From Slackia exigua ATCC 700122 (GTDB lineage Bacteria > Actinomycetota > Coriobacteriia > Coriobacteriales > Eggerthellaceae): 64,000 nt of DNA. The translations under genes were made by a program, and so were the position numbers. The notes beneath the pieces were generated by a model that was not told the DNA's origin, searched no databases, and worked only from the letters and a program-made list of their open reading frames with translations. This document shows positions 33,630 to 42,199 of this stretch, in pieces. The stretch is from contig NZ_GG700631.1 of assembly GCF_000162875.1 (NCBI RefSeq), forward strand, positions 343,277 through 407,276, given 5' to 3'. Within the stretch, counting starts at the first letter, position 1; each line of letters begins with the position of its first letter.

Positions 33630-35149
33630 TATCGCAGCCCCTTCACTATAGACGCGGCAAGATTAGCTGCCTGGACATTGGTCTGGCACACCAAGACGCC
33701 TTCTTGCGCAAGCATCTCTTCTTGATGCTGCTTGTCCTGCGGATCGGCATCCGTTCCCAAAACGTATGCGATGAACACCATCGTGCGCCCGCTTTCAAGA
33801 CATGACACATTCGCCTTGTGAATAGCCGGAAGCGCAGCGCCAACGGGGTCCTCATGCGCACCGTAGCCCAGGACGAAATCGAGAAGGATAACCGCAGTTT
33901 CGGTATCGGCAGCCTCCTGCGCAATGCGGGCGTTGCGCGTCTGAGGATCAATCATGGGATGAGGCTTGCCCTGAGTGAATGCATCGTCTCCCAGGTCGAG
34001 GAATGCATGTCCGCGGCTTTCCGACGAATCGTCAAGAGAAATGGAACCACCTTTCGCCGAGTTCGCATATACGTCAACGTCGGGCAGAGAAGACATAAAC
34101 GTCATCTTCGCTTCCTCCATGAGCGTGCCCCCGCAGAACAAACCGCGTACATACGATCCATCCGGCATGCAATCGATTTCGATCGCGCTTTCTTCAGGAG
34201 CGGAGAACGAGGAGTCGACCAATAGGGCCAACGCATCGACGGCGGAGACGATGTCGCTTTTGAACAGCACCGTTTCGGAAAGGTCTTCTGCGACATCGCC
34301 GAGAAAGCAAGCCACTACGGGTTTCGTGGATCGTGCCGCACGATCCCTTACCTTTCTCGCCACGGTTTCATGAGGAGGCTTGGAGATGAGCAGGATATGA
34401 GATGTGCCCTCATCGGCCTCGAGAGCATCGAAAGCATCAAGGAACATACGGCCTCCGACTTCGATGCTCAAATCCCTTCCCCCGGTTCCTATGATCTGGC
34501 TTACGCCCATTCCCCACGAATCAAGGAGAACTGCTGCCTCCTGGGCGCCGGTTCCCGACGCGCTTACGATGCCGATGCTGCCGCGCTGGACGGCATTCGC
34601 GAAGCAGAAGGCGACGCCTTGGAATGCACACGTCCCGCAGTCAGGCCCCATCATCAGCAGGCCTTTGCCATGAGCGAGGTCTTTAAGGGCTATTTCGTCG
34701 TCAAGGCTCACGTTGTCGCTGAACATGAGGACATGCAGACCCTTCTCGAGAGCCTTTCGCGCTTCGGCGGCGGCGTATATGCCCGGCACGGATATCACGG
34801 CGATATTGGCATCGACATCTTCGGCGGCCCGCGTCAAGGTACGCGGGCGTTCGGAATCACGATCCTTCTGCGTGACCTGTTTTTTCAATGCCGCTTCCAG
34901 ATCCGCAAGAACATCCTCTTCGCGTACGGAATCTTCGAAGCTGCAGGCGATCATAAGATCGTTCGGCCCGGCATCCCCGATCGAAGAGGCATCGAAGCCT
35001 CCGTCGATGAGGATCTGTTTGTTCATGTCGGTTCCCATGCTTACCGAGACGGATAGAATATCCGGCAGGTCATTGAGCTTCTTTGAAATGCCCATGAGGG
35101 TGACCGAGTCGTAATACGTATTCTTGCGTACGGAACTCAGGGTTTTCAC
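33629..35149 (-). CDS. fdrA: FdrA/AllF, acyl-CoA synthetase-like subunit
   Basis: 506 residues. Related to the succinyl-CoA synthetase alpha subunit: a CoA-binding domain (VISVPGIYAAAEARKALEKG), the LMMGPDCGTC motif, GIVSASGTGAQE and IGTGGRDLS. FdrA proteins accompany DUF1116 and DUF2877 partners. GTG start with AGGAG 7 nt upstream. It is the first gene of a five-gene operon (fdrA, allG, two membrane genes, allH), divergent from a LysR regulator across a 287-nt region. Confidence 0.83.
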   Translation of the reverse strand: MKTLSSVRKNTYYDSVTLMGISKKLNDLPDILSVSVSMGTDMNKQILIDGGFDASSIGDAGPNDLMIACSFEDSVREEDVLADLEAALKKQVTQKDRDSERPRTLTRAAEDVDANIAVISVPGIYAAAEARKALEKGLHVLMFSDNVSLDDEIALKDLAHGKGLLMMGPDCGTCAFQGVAFCFANAVQRGSIGIVSASGTGAQEAAVLLDSWGMGVSQIIGTGGRDLSIEVGGRMFLDAFDALEADEGTSHILLISKPPHETVARKVRDRAARSTKPVVACFLGDVAEDLSETVLFKSDIVSAVDALALLVDSSFSAPEESAIEIDCMPDGSYVRGLFCGGTLMEEAKMTFMSSLPDVDVYANSAKGGSISLDDSSESRGHAFLDLGDDAFTQGKPHPMIDPQTRNARIAQEAADTETAVILLDFVLGYGAHEDPVGAALPAIHKANVSCLESGRTMVFIAYVLGTDADPQDKQHQEEMLAQEGVLVCQTNVQAANLAASIVKGLR

Positions 35150-35436
35150 ATTGCGCTCCTATTGTTCGAAGGTGCATTCTTGGAGAGGTGCCTTTCGGGA
35201 TTTCACTTCGAAAAGAGGATTCTGGAATAGGGCGATCACCACCTTGCTTCGAGCATCGTCGAACACATCGGGCAAGACGTCTTGCTGCAAAGTATAGGAA
35301 GGCCCTAAGCAAGGGAACTGAAAATATGCTCATGGCTGTTGTGAAAAATGCTCAAAACCGCGCGGCATGGCGGTTGCTACTATGTTCTTGAAAAACATGC
35401 CGTCCCCGCAAGCCTCCATGAAGGAACGATGCTGGT
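35150..35436. promoter_or_regulatory. Divergent promoter region between fdrA and the LysR gene
   Basis: 287 nt without a gene. A/T-richer stretches at 35320-35350 carry repeated ATGCTCA elements, which are candidate LysR contacts. No unambiguous T-N11-A palindrome was identified. Confidence 0.4.
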
Positions 35437-36408
35437 ATGGGTCTCAAATCTCAACACCATCTCGATCTCGAGGCCTTACAGACCTTTCTCCTGGTCATTG
35501 AAGAGGGCAGCCTAACAGCCGCCGCATCTGCTCTCTATAAAACGCCTTCGGCGGTCAGCTATCGCATCAAGGCGCTTGAAGAATCCCTCGGCATCCAGCT
35601 TCTCGAGCGCACGACCCATGCCATCGCTCCTACGACAGCGGGAAAGAGACTTGCCGCCAAAGCGCAGGATCTCCTTGAATTCCATCGCGGTTTCTATGAC
35701 GAACTCGACGCGATCAAGACGGGAATCGAACCTTCGTTCACTTTGGTCGTCAATAACCTTCTCTATGATGGCGTCGCCGTTGCGAAACTGCTCGCCCATC
35801 TCAGCGAAAAGTTCGGATCTGCCGCGCTTAACGTGCAGAAATCCGTATTCACCGGCGTTTGGGACTATATGGTCCATGAGGGAGGATCTTTTGCCATAGG
35901 GGCGCCCTCCCACCATTCCATAGACGAGCGCTTCGTCACCACTCCCCTCGGCCTTGTCGAATGGGTATTGGTTTGCTCGCCGAATCATCCCATCTTACGT
36001 ACGGGGATCGAAGTCGATGGCGATTCCATCAAACAGCATCCCGTTGTGAATATTCAAGACACCTCGACCCATTCCATCGGGCGTCCCGCCTGGCGTCTCG
36101 AAGGGCAAGAAGAAATCATCGTTCCCGATCTCGAAACCAAAATTCACTGCCACGTGATGGGCTTGGGCATCGGATTTCTGCCTAAACCCATCGCCGACCG
36201 ATGGATCGCCGCGAAAAAGCTTCGCGCACTGTCTGCGAAAGACATCATGCGACAGCCTTCTCCCATGTCATACGCAAGAAAAAAGAATGATGACGGACGT
36301 ATCGGAAACTACCTCGAGCACCTCATAAAGCGAAACCATGAACTCATCCAACCATTTCTTTCTCCTCTAATCGGACAGAACGCATACGGACAAGCGTCAA
36401 GCAGATAA
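35437..36408 (+). CDS. LysR-family transcriptional regulator
   Basis: 323 residues. N-terminal winged helix (ALQTFLLVIEEGSLTAAASALYKTPSAVSYRIKALEESLG) and an effector-binding domain of the periplasmic-binding fold. AAGGAACG precedes the ATG. Divergent orientation to the fdrA operon makes it the likely activator of that operon, with a ureide or related metabolite as inducer. It is followed by an MHS-type transporter that may belong to the same pathway. Confidence 0.85.
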   Translation: MGLKSQHHLDLEALQTFLLVIEEGSLTAAASALYKTPSAVSYRIKALEESLGIQLLERTTHAIAPTTAGKRLAAKAQDLLEFHRGFYDELDAIKTGIEPSFTLVVNNLLYDGVAVAKLLAHLSEKFGSAALNVQKSVFTGVWDYMVHEGGSFAIGAPSHHSIDERFVTTPLGLVEWVLVCSPNHPILRTGIEVDGDSIKQHPVVNIQDTSTHSIGRPAWRLEGQEEIIVPDLETKIHCHVMGLGIGFLPKPIADRWIAAKKLRALSAKDIMRQPSPMSYARKKNDDGRIGNYLEHLIKRNHELIQPFLSPLIGQNAYGQASSR

Positions 36409-36445
36409 CTATGCGAACTCGTTTGGACAGCAAGGAGGAGACGCC

Positions 36446-37741
36446 GTGACTGAATCGGACGCTCATGTGCCGAAAAAGAAACGTATGTTCAGAGTCACCC
36501 TAGCAAGCATGTCCGGCACCATGCTCGAATTCTATGACCATTTCGTCTACGGTTCGGCAGCGGCGGTTGTATTCCCCGCGGTGTTCTTCGTATCCATGCC
36601 TCCAACCGTAGCGCTCCTGCTATCGCTCGTAACCTATTCGGTAGCCTTCATCGCCCGCCCTTTGGGCGCGTTGGTATTCGGATACTTCGGCGACAAGGTC
36701 GGCAGAAAAAACGTTCTGATCGTTGCACTCCTCATCATGGGAGGCGCGACGTTTCTCATCGGATGCTTGCCGGATTACGCGACGGCTGGGTCGTTCGGTG
36801 CCGTTGCGCTATGCATCCTGCGCCTTTTGCAGGGTGTAGCCCTCGGTGGAGAATGGGGCGGCGCTGCGCTCATGGTGAACGAGTACACGACTTCGCCAAG
36901 ACTGAAAAGCATTCTCGGGAGCATAGTGCAGGTCGCTTCGCCATTAGGGTTTCTCTTGGCGAGCGGCACGCTTTCGCTTATATCGGATCTTGGCGGCGAA
37001 GCGTTTCTCCTAGGAGGCGGATGGCGCATTCCTTTCCTGGCAAGCGCCGTATTGGTAGTCATCGGGTTCTACATGCGTTTCGGCATCGAAGAATCGCCCG
37101 AGTTCCTTGAACGCAAGGAGGAGAGCCGTCCGGCACCGTTGATGGATGTCGTGAAGAACCATGGGAGAGAAGTGCTTCTGGCTATCGGAACGCGCATCGG
37201 ATCAGACACGGCCTTCTACGTCTTCGCGATGTTTCCCTTGGTCTATCTGCCCCGCATCGGCATAACGAGCGGTTCGGCTTTGCTGGTCGGCGTATTCGCC
37301 TCGCTCGGACAGATGGTCGGCACGCCGATCTTCGGCTGGCTCTGCGGACGTTGGGGGACCCGCAAGGTCCTCATCGTCGGCGCCGTCGTCAACATGCTGT
37401 ATGCGTTCGCGTATATCTTTTTGCTCGACACGCAGAATCCCACGATTATCCTCGCCGGAGCGTTCGTGTCGCTTTTCTGCCTTGCAATGCTCTGGGCGCC
37501 GCTCGCCTCTCATCTGCCGGCCATGTTCCCGGTACATGTCCGCTACACGGCAACGAGCATCGGTTTTCAGATGGCCGGCGTTTTCGGAGGAGCGCTCGCC
37601 CCGACCATCTGCCTCATGCTGCTTGAAAACACCGGCACCGCGATGAGCGTTCCCGTGTATCTCGGGGCCACGCTGCTGCTCGCGTTGCTCTGCACGATTA
37701 AAACGAAGGTTCCGGCACCATCTAGAGAGACGGAATCCTAG
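36446..37741 (+). CDS. MFS transporter, metabolite:H+ symporter (MHS) type
   Basis: 431 residues with 12 predicted helices. The MFS loop motif is GYFGDKVGRKNVL, and MHS landmarks are SGTMLEFYDHFVYGSAAAVVF and QGVALGGEWGGAALM. MHS members import organic acids or zwitterions (citrate, proline, betaine, shikimate) with protons. GTG start with AAGGAGGAG upstream, 37 nt after lysR, so probably one unit. It may import the substrate of the neighbouring oxamate-type operon. Confidence 0.87.
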   Translation: MTESDAHVPKKKRMFRVTLASMSGTMLEFYDHFVYGSAAAVVFPAVFFVSMPPTVALLLSLVTYSVAFIARPLGALVFGYFGDKVGRKNVLIVALLIMGGATFLIGCLPDYATAGSFGAVALCILRLLQGVALGGEWGGAALMVNEYTTSPRLKSILGSIVQVASPLGFLLASGTLSLISDLGGEAFLLGGGWRIPFLASAVLVVIGFYMRFGIEESPEFLERKEESRPAPLMDVVKNHGREVLLAIGTRIGSDTAFYVFAMFPLVYLPRIGITSGSALLVGVFASLGQMVGTPIFGWLCGRWGTRKVLIVGAVVNMLYAFAYIFLLDTQNPTIILAGAFVSLFCLAMLWAPLASHLPAMFPVHVRYTATSIGFQMAGVFGGALAPTICLMLLENTGTAMSVPVYLGATLLLALLCTIKTKVPAPSRETES

Positions 37742-37817
37742 GAGCGAACAACGGCTGGGCGTATCGCAATCGGCAGCTCGACGACAAGCATCTTTCGCTC
37801 GTCGGAAGGTGCTTGTC

Positions 37818-37863
37818 CTGGATAACGAAACCCAAGAAAGAGTCTTCAGGTTTCGTTATCCAG
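37818..37863. repeat. Perfect 15-bp inverted repeat
   Basis: CTGGATAACGAAACC (37818-37832) and GGTTTCGTTATCCAG (37849-37863) with a 16-nt loop. A second imperfect pair, GACAAGCA/TGCTTGTC, lies just upstream. There is no T-run, so it is either a weak terminator of the MFS gene or a small transposable or REP-like element. Confidence 0.6.
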
Positions 37864-37896
37864 GCTTTCGCTCGCTCCGTCTTCCGCCCTTAAATC

Positions 37897-37969
37897 GGCG
37901 TCCGATCCATCTTGCTCGTTCCACCTTTCATCCTTGACTTGGTGTCCGATTTATCTTGCCCAGTCCACC
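37897..37969. repeat. Two direct copies of an IS-end-like sequence, 44 bp apart
   Basis: GGCGTCCGATCCATCTTG at 37897 and GGTGTCCGATTTATCTTG at 37941, each continuing with a similar CGTTCCACC/CAGTCCACC end. The reverse complement reads TGGACTGGG...GGACACC, the usual form of an IS3/IS150-group terminal repeat. These are probably relics of an older insertion beside the current IS3. Confidence 0.5.
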
Positions 37970-38006
37970 CTTCCCGGACCTTGGGCCTCCGGACGATTTC
38001 CTGGAC

Positions 38007-38471
38007 ATGCGAAAGCATGAGAGGAGATTATCCGTGTATAGCGAAGAGTTCAGGGCAAAGGCCCTGAAGGTTCTCGAAGAATGCAGCGGATCTTGCATCA
38101 AAGCCGCGCGGAGGCTCGGCATCGTCGGCTCCAAGACGCTCCAACGCTGGAAGAACGACCTGGCCGAGCCTCCCCGAAAGAAGCATCGGCATCCGAGCGC
38201 CGTTCGAAAGCAATCCATCGCAAAGTTTCTCGAAGGCGGGGTTGCCGTATCCGCAATCGCTAGAGAATACGGGGTATCCGTAACGGCTGTTCGTAATATT
38301 CGCAGCGAATCACGTCCGAAGGGAGCACGGACTTCATGGATACGGAAGAACGGATCGAAACTCCCGAGATGGATCCCCCAGGCCTGCCCGATGACGTGGA
38401 AGTGCTTGAGAAAAGACGCGCCGGGCCGGAACCCGGCGACGCGATCCTCTCTCAAGTCGTCGGAACGCTGA
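38007..38471 (+). CDS. IS3-family transposase OrfA
   Basis: 154 residues. A helix-turn-helix protein: SEEFRAKALKVLEECSGSCIKAARRLGIVGSKTLQRW in the first third and a second HTH-like SAIAREYGVSVTAVRNI. The ATG lies at the inner edge of the left inverted repeat. It binds the IS ends. OrfB follows in another phase, as in IS3 elements that make OrfAB by programmed frameshift. Confidence 0.75.
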   Translation: MRKHERRLSVYSEEFRAKALKVLEECSGSCIKAARRLGIVGSKTLQRWKNDLAEPPRKKHRHPSAVRKQSIAKFLEGGVAVSAIAREYGVSVTAVRNIRSESRPKGARTSWIRKNGSKLPRWIPQACPMTWKCLRKDAPGRNPATRSSLKSSER

Positions 38472-38499
38472 AAAAGACCCGAGCGTCGACCCGTCGGAG

Positions 38500-39382
38500 A
38501 TGAGCGATCGAGAGGAGACGGCGGCGATCGGCGCTTTGAAGAATAGATTTCCGGTCTCTGCGCCGTGCGGGAAGCTCGGCATCCCGCACGGCTCCCATTG
38601 CTATGCCAAGGCAGCCTCCTGCGCGCCCGGCCGGCATGCGCGCGACCGCCGGCGAATCCGGTCGGTTTTCGAGGGAAGCAGGGAGGCTTTCGGCCCGGAG
38701 CGCATATGGATGGCGCTCGAGCGCGGCGACGACGGAGGCGAGCCAGGATGCACTTCCGAGAAGGCTGCGCGTCGCATCATGCGCGAGGAGGGTCTTGTTG
38801 TAGTCCATAACAAGAGAAGGCGCAGATGCAGCCCTTGCAAAGGCGAGATCGGCGCGCATCCCGGCGGCAAAGTCGCGCGCAGCTTCCGTGCGGATGCCCC
38901 GAACCGACCGCGGCTTGCCGACATAGCCCAGCTCATCCTCCCGAGCTTCAAATGCTACCTGTCCGTTATTGCGGACCGATGGGAAGGCGGTGTCGCACGA
39001 ACTGTCGAGAAGCCCGAACGCAGAGCCCGCCGTCCCGCCCTCGTCGAGGCGGTCCGCAGGCTGGAGGGCGACGATCGCCCTGTCCTTCACAGCGATTGCG
39101 GGCGTCGTTGCAGGCGGCCTGGACGGATTGGAATATGCAGCGAGTACGGAATCGCCCGATCTATGTCGAAGAAGGCATGCCCGCCGGGCGATGCGGCGTG
39201 CGAGGGCTTCTTCGGGCGTCTCAGAAACAAGCTCTTCTACCACAGGTCTTGGGATGGCATTCGAAAACTTCAGCCGAATGCTCAATGGCTATATCACCTG
39301 CTGCAATACCCGACGGAGAAAGAAATCTCTGGGATGGAAAAGCCCGGAAGAGCACCGGCTGTTCCTAGGATATGCGGCCTGA
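38500..39382 (+). pseudogene. IS3-family transposase OrfB, frameshifted and degenerate
   Basis: The main frame carries IRSVFEGSREAFGPERIW, a damaged LHSDCGRRC in place of HSDRGxxY, then SMSKKACPPGDAACEGFFGRLRNKLFY. After SWDGI the homologous end (RRKKSLGWKSPEEHRLFLGYAA, in part) continues in another frame to 39382. The altered HSDRG context and the frameshift make the protein inactive, so this copy can move only in trans. Confidence 0.8.
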
Positions 39383-39565
39383 TGTGTCCAAGAAATCGTC
39401 CGGAGGCCCCTTTCAAATAAAATTTGAAAGCCATTCTGGTACGAACTTATGCCAATCTCCCCTTATGCATGACGAAGTCGTCAAATGTAAAAGATAGTTA
39501 AAATACTATTGCCCATGAGCAAAGCAGTCAAACGGATACTACGCCCTTCTTTGAAAGACAATAGC

Positions 39566-41137
39566 ATGATTAGAATTGCAAACATCCATTTCATCAACCA
39601 TCCTGTTCTAGGAGATTTAGAGCTGAATTTCGAAAAAAGAAACGGAGAGACAGCCGATACCATTCTCATTGCCGGAGAGAATGGAACTGGCAAAAGCACG
39701 ATACTCAACTCCCTTTTTGAAATCGTCTCCTACAAAGCAGAATTTGAAGCAGATGTCGAATTTGAAAAGAACGGCATGCATTTCACTTTGAATTACAGAA
39801 ATAAACAACTGGCGGATAGAGAGAGTCTTTATGTAAATGATGAATCAGGAATGAGCGAATTGATTATTACGCCATTTTTTCATCAGAAATATCCAACCAC
39901 AGGAATCTTCTCTGATGTCGATATCAACTTCCACTCACATGACATTTCGTCGGTCACCAGTTCCGTACTAGACGAAAAGAATGCGAGCAGAAGATCATCA
40001 AAGGATTTACCTACCGAAATCAATCAGCTAATAATCGATATCCAAGCGCTAGATGATGCCGAGGTTGCCCAGGCTGTCCAAGCGAATCCGGATTCAATAG
40101 CTGGCCAGCTTAAAGTAAGCAAGAGAATGTCTCGTTTCACGTCTGCATTTGACAGAATGTTCGATGACTTGAAATATAGCCGTATCAACAATGTCAACGG
40201 CAAAAAAACAATCTTGTTCAAGAAGAATGGAATTGAAGTTCCTATCGAAAACCTCAGTTCTGGAGAGAAGCAAATAATATATCGCGGTAGTTTTCTTTTG
40301 AGGGATATAAACTCCCTCAATGGCGCTTTTGTTTTTATCGACGAACCCGAAATTAGTCTCCATCCCAATTGGCAAAAGAGAGTAATGGATTATTATAAAA
40401 ATATCTTCACCAACGAAAACGGTAAACAAACTTCCCAAATTTTTGTCGTCACCCATTCTCCCTTCGTCATCCATAACGAAAGCCGCCGAAACGATAAGGT
40501 CATCGTTCTAGAAAGGAATGAAGACAGGGCAATCGTTTCAAAAACCAAACTGGAATACTACAAATGTAGCTCCGTAGAAGCAATTCGGGACGCCTTCTCC
40601 ATCCACGAGTTTAATTCCTCAATTCCAACTGTTTATCTAGAGGGAAGAACAGATGAAAAATACTTCAATAGGACTATCGGGGTATACAATCTAGAGATTC
40701 CCTTCCAATTCAAATGGATCGGCTATTTAGATGAAAGCGGTCAAGAAAGGAATACGGGAAAGGATGCTCTTAACAAGGGATTTGAGTTTCTCGTCGCCTG
40801 CAAAACCGAGACCAAGCACGTCTGCCTCTTCGACTGTGACGCAAATAAAATACGAAAACAAACCGGCAGCATATATGCAAAATCACTTCGAACCTACAGC
40901 GAAGCAAAGATGAAAAAAGGCATCGAAAACGCACTCGTTCTGGACGAAATCGACATCGACGATTCATTCTATTCCACTACGATAAAACCCGGAGCTTACG
41001 GAGATGACGACAGCATCAAAACATTCCAAAAGATGGAATTTTGTAACTATATTTGCAAGATGGACGACGCATCCCTTCGCAAGGTTTTTATCCATCTTCG
41101 AGAAGAAATAGATGATCTGAAATCAATCTTTGACTAG
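39566..41137 (+). CDS. OLD-like AAA ATPase fused to a TOPRIM-type nuclease domain
   Basis: 523 residues from ATG 39566; an ATG at 39515 and a TTG at 39509 are also in frame. N-terminal ABC-type ATPase: Walker A GENGTGKS (37-44), signature LSSGEKQ (230-236), Walker B GAFVFIDEPEISLHP (253-267) and switch H297 in VVTHSPF. C-terminal TOPRIM-like part: VYLEGRTDEKYF (Glu359) and VCLFDCDAN (Asp423, Asp425), then a helical end. This matches overcoming-lysogenization-defect (OLD) nucleases and fused PARIS-like ATPase/TOPRIM defence proteins. Its GC content is far lower than the flanks and it sits between IS elements, which points to horizontal transfer. Confidence 0.78.
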   Translation: MIRIANIHFINHPVLGDLELNFEKRNGETADTILIAGENGTGKSTILNSLFEIVSYKAEFEADVEFEKNGMHFTLNYRNKQLADRESLYVNDESGMSELIITPFFHQKYPTTGIFSDVDINFHSHDISSVTSSVLDEKNASRRSSKDLPTEINQLIIDIQALDDAEVAQAVQANPDSIAGQLKVSKRMSRFTSAFDRMFDDLKYSRINNVNGKKTILFKKNGIEVPIENLSSGEKQIIYRGSFLLRDINSLNGAFVFIDEPEISLHPNWQKRVMDYYKNIFTNENGKQTSQIFVVTHSPFVIHNESRRNDKVIVLERNEDRAIVSKTKLEYYKCSSVEAIRDAFSIHEFNSSIPTVYLEGRTDEKYFNRTIGVYNLEIPFQFKWIGYLDESGQERNTGKDALNKGFEFLVACKTETKHVCLFDCDANKIRKQTGSIYAKSLRTYSEAKMKKGIENALVLDEIDIDDSFYSTTIKPGAYGDDDSIKTFQKMEFCNYICKMDDASLRKVFIHLREEIDDLKSIFD

Positions 41138-41346
41138 AGCATCTAAACCTTACATCCATACGTAAGCTTTTCTAATTCATAGCCTGATGGGAATGCAGAT
41201 AAAAAACTTGGACTACCAAGGTCCAGGGAGGAGTCCGCATGCACAACGGGAACGTCGGCGAGCTGGCGCTGCGCATGCTCGCCGAAGGGAGGACGCAAGT
41301 ACCGTCAAGATAATTGCGTACTTTCGGGTGCGTACAGCGCGCTTGA
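41138..41346. other. Gene-free flank after the OLD-like gene
   Basis: No supported gene. GGGAGGAG and an ATG at 41239 open a 24-codon frame (MHNGNVGELALRMLAEGR in its first part) that stops at once. It is probably the truncated start of a mobile-element gene. Confidence 0.4.
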
Positions 41347-41412
41347 CCGATAGTAATTCCACGCAGCGCCGATAGCCGTTCCACACAACACCGACATCGC
41401 ATTCCACGATAC
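41347..41412. repeat. Three 22-bp end repeats of an IS21-type element
   Basis: Units CCGATAGTAATTCCAC, CCGATAGCCGTTCCAC and CCGACATCGCATTCCAC start at 41347, 41369 and 41391, each 22 bp apart. Multiple terminal repeats of this size are a feature of IS21-family ends, and the istB remnant adjoins them. Confidence 0.6.
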
Positions 41413-41459
41413 ACCAATTGCAAGGAGGGGCACGCGGCCCCTCCTCTCAGACCGATACT

Positions 41460-42199
41460 TTAGCCGATCCCGCCCATACGCTTGCGCATCGACTCGTCTC
41501 CTTCGATATGGATCGTATACGACTTGTACGCTATACGGTCGATCACCGCGTCGGCTATGGCGCCGTTGCCCAGCTTGGCGTGCCGCGCCGACGGCGCGAG
41601 CTGGAAGCGCAGTATGAGGGATCCCGTGCGGCCCCTCGCCTCGATGGCCTCCATGATCTCGCGCGCCTCGCTGGGCTTGACCTTCTCGAGCAGCCAGTCG
41701 TCGATTGTCAGCAGGTCGCGTTGATGCACCTCTCGCGCTGCCTGAGCCAGCCCTCGTCCTTGGAGACGGTGGGCTCGTCGAGCGGCTCGGGCAGCCACGT
41801 GCAGCGGACCGTAAAGAACGCGTTGCGCGCCGCGAAACCGAGCGCGTTCGAGATTCAGGTCTTTCCTGCGCCGCTCGCGCCGGCCACCAGGACGTTCCTG
41901 CGGTTGCGCACCCAGCCGCAGTTCGACAGCTCCAGGATGAGTGAGCAGTCCAGCTTGCGGTCGTCATCGTATCGCACGTCGGCGACGCTGGCGCCGGATT
42001 CCGGGAATCCCGCCTGCCTCAGGTAGCGAAGGCGCTTGTTGGTGCGCCGGGCGTCCCATTCGGCGTCCACGATCGTCACGAGCCTCTCGTCGAAGCCCAT
42101 CTCGTTGATTCCGGGCGCGTCCCCCTACTCCCGGTACGCCCTGGCCATCGCCGATAGCCTCATCCGGTGCATATTGTCCATCGTCGATTCGCTTACCAT
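41460..42199 (-). pseudogene. IS21-family helper ATPase IstB, degraded
   Basis: Starts at ATG 42199 after AGGAGGTAAAG with MVSESTMDNMHRMRLSAMA, runs through RLRYLRQAGFPESGAS to the Walker A VLVAGASGAGKT, and ends with LLTIDDWLLEKVKPSEAREI and IADAVIDRIAYKSYTI. It is broken by an in-frame TAG after about 24 codons, a TGA directly after GAGKT and a frameshift before the LLTIDDW part. No istA is visible upstream. It is a dead fragment of an IS21 element transcribed on the minus strand. Confidence 0.8.

Larger units (their letters stand above)
37742..37982. other. Gene-free flank between the MFS gene and the IS3 element
   Basis: No gene. It holds a long perfect inverted repeat (37818-37863) and two direct copies of an IS-end-like sequence (37897-37969). 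Confidence 0.5.
37983..39409 (+). mobile_element. IS3-family insertion sequence with 25-bp inverted repeats and CTT target duplication
   Basis: Left repeat 37983-38007 and right repeat 39385-39409 match as inverted copies at 24 of 25 positions. CTT flanks both sides (37980-37982 and 39410-39412), the 3-bp duplication usual for IS3. It encodes an intact OrfA and a frameshifted OrfB. The ends are related to the IS3 remnant at the window start. Confidence 0.85.
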
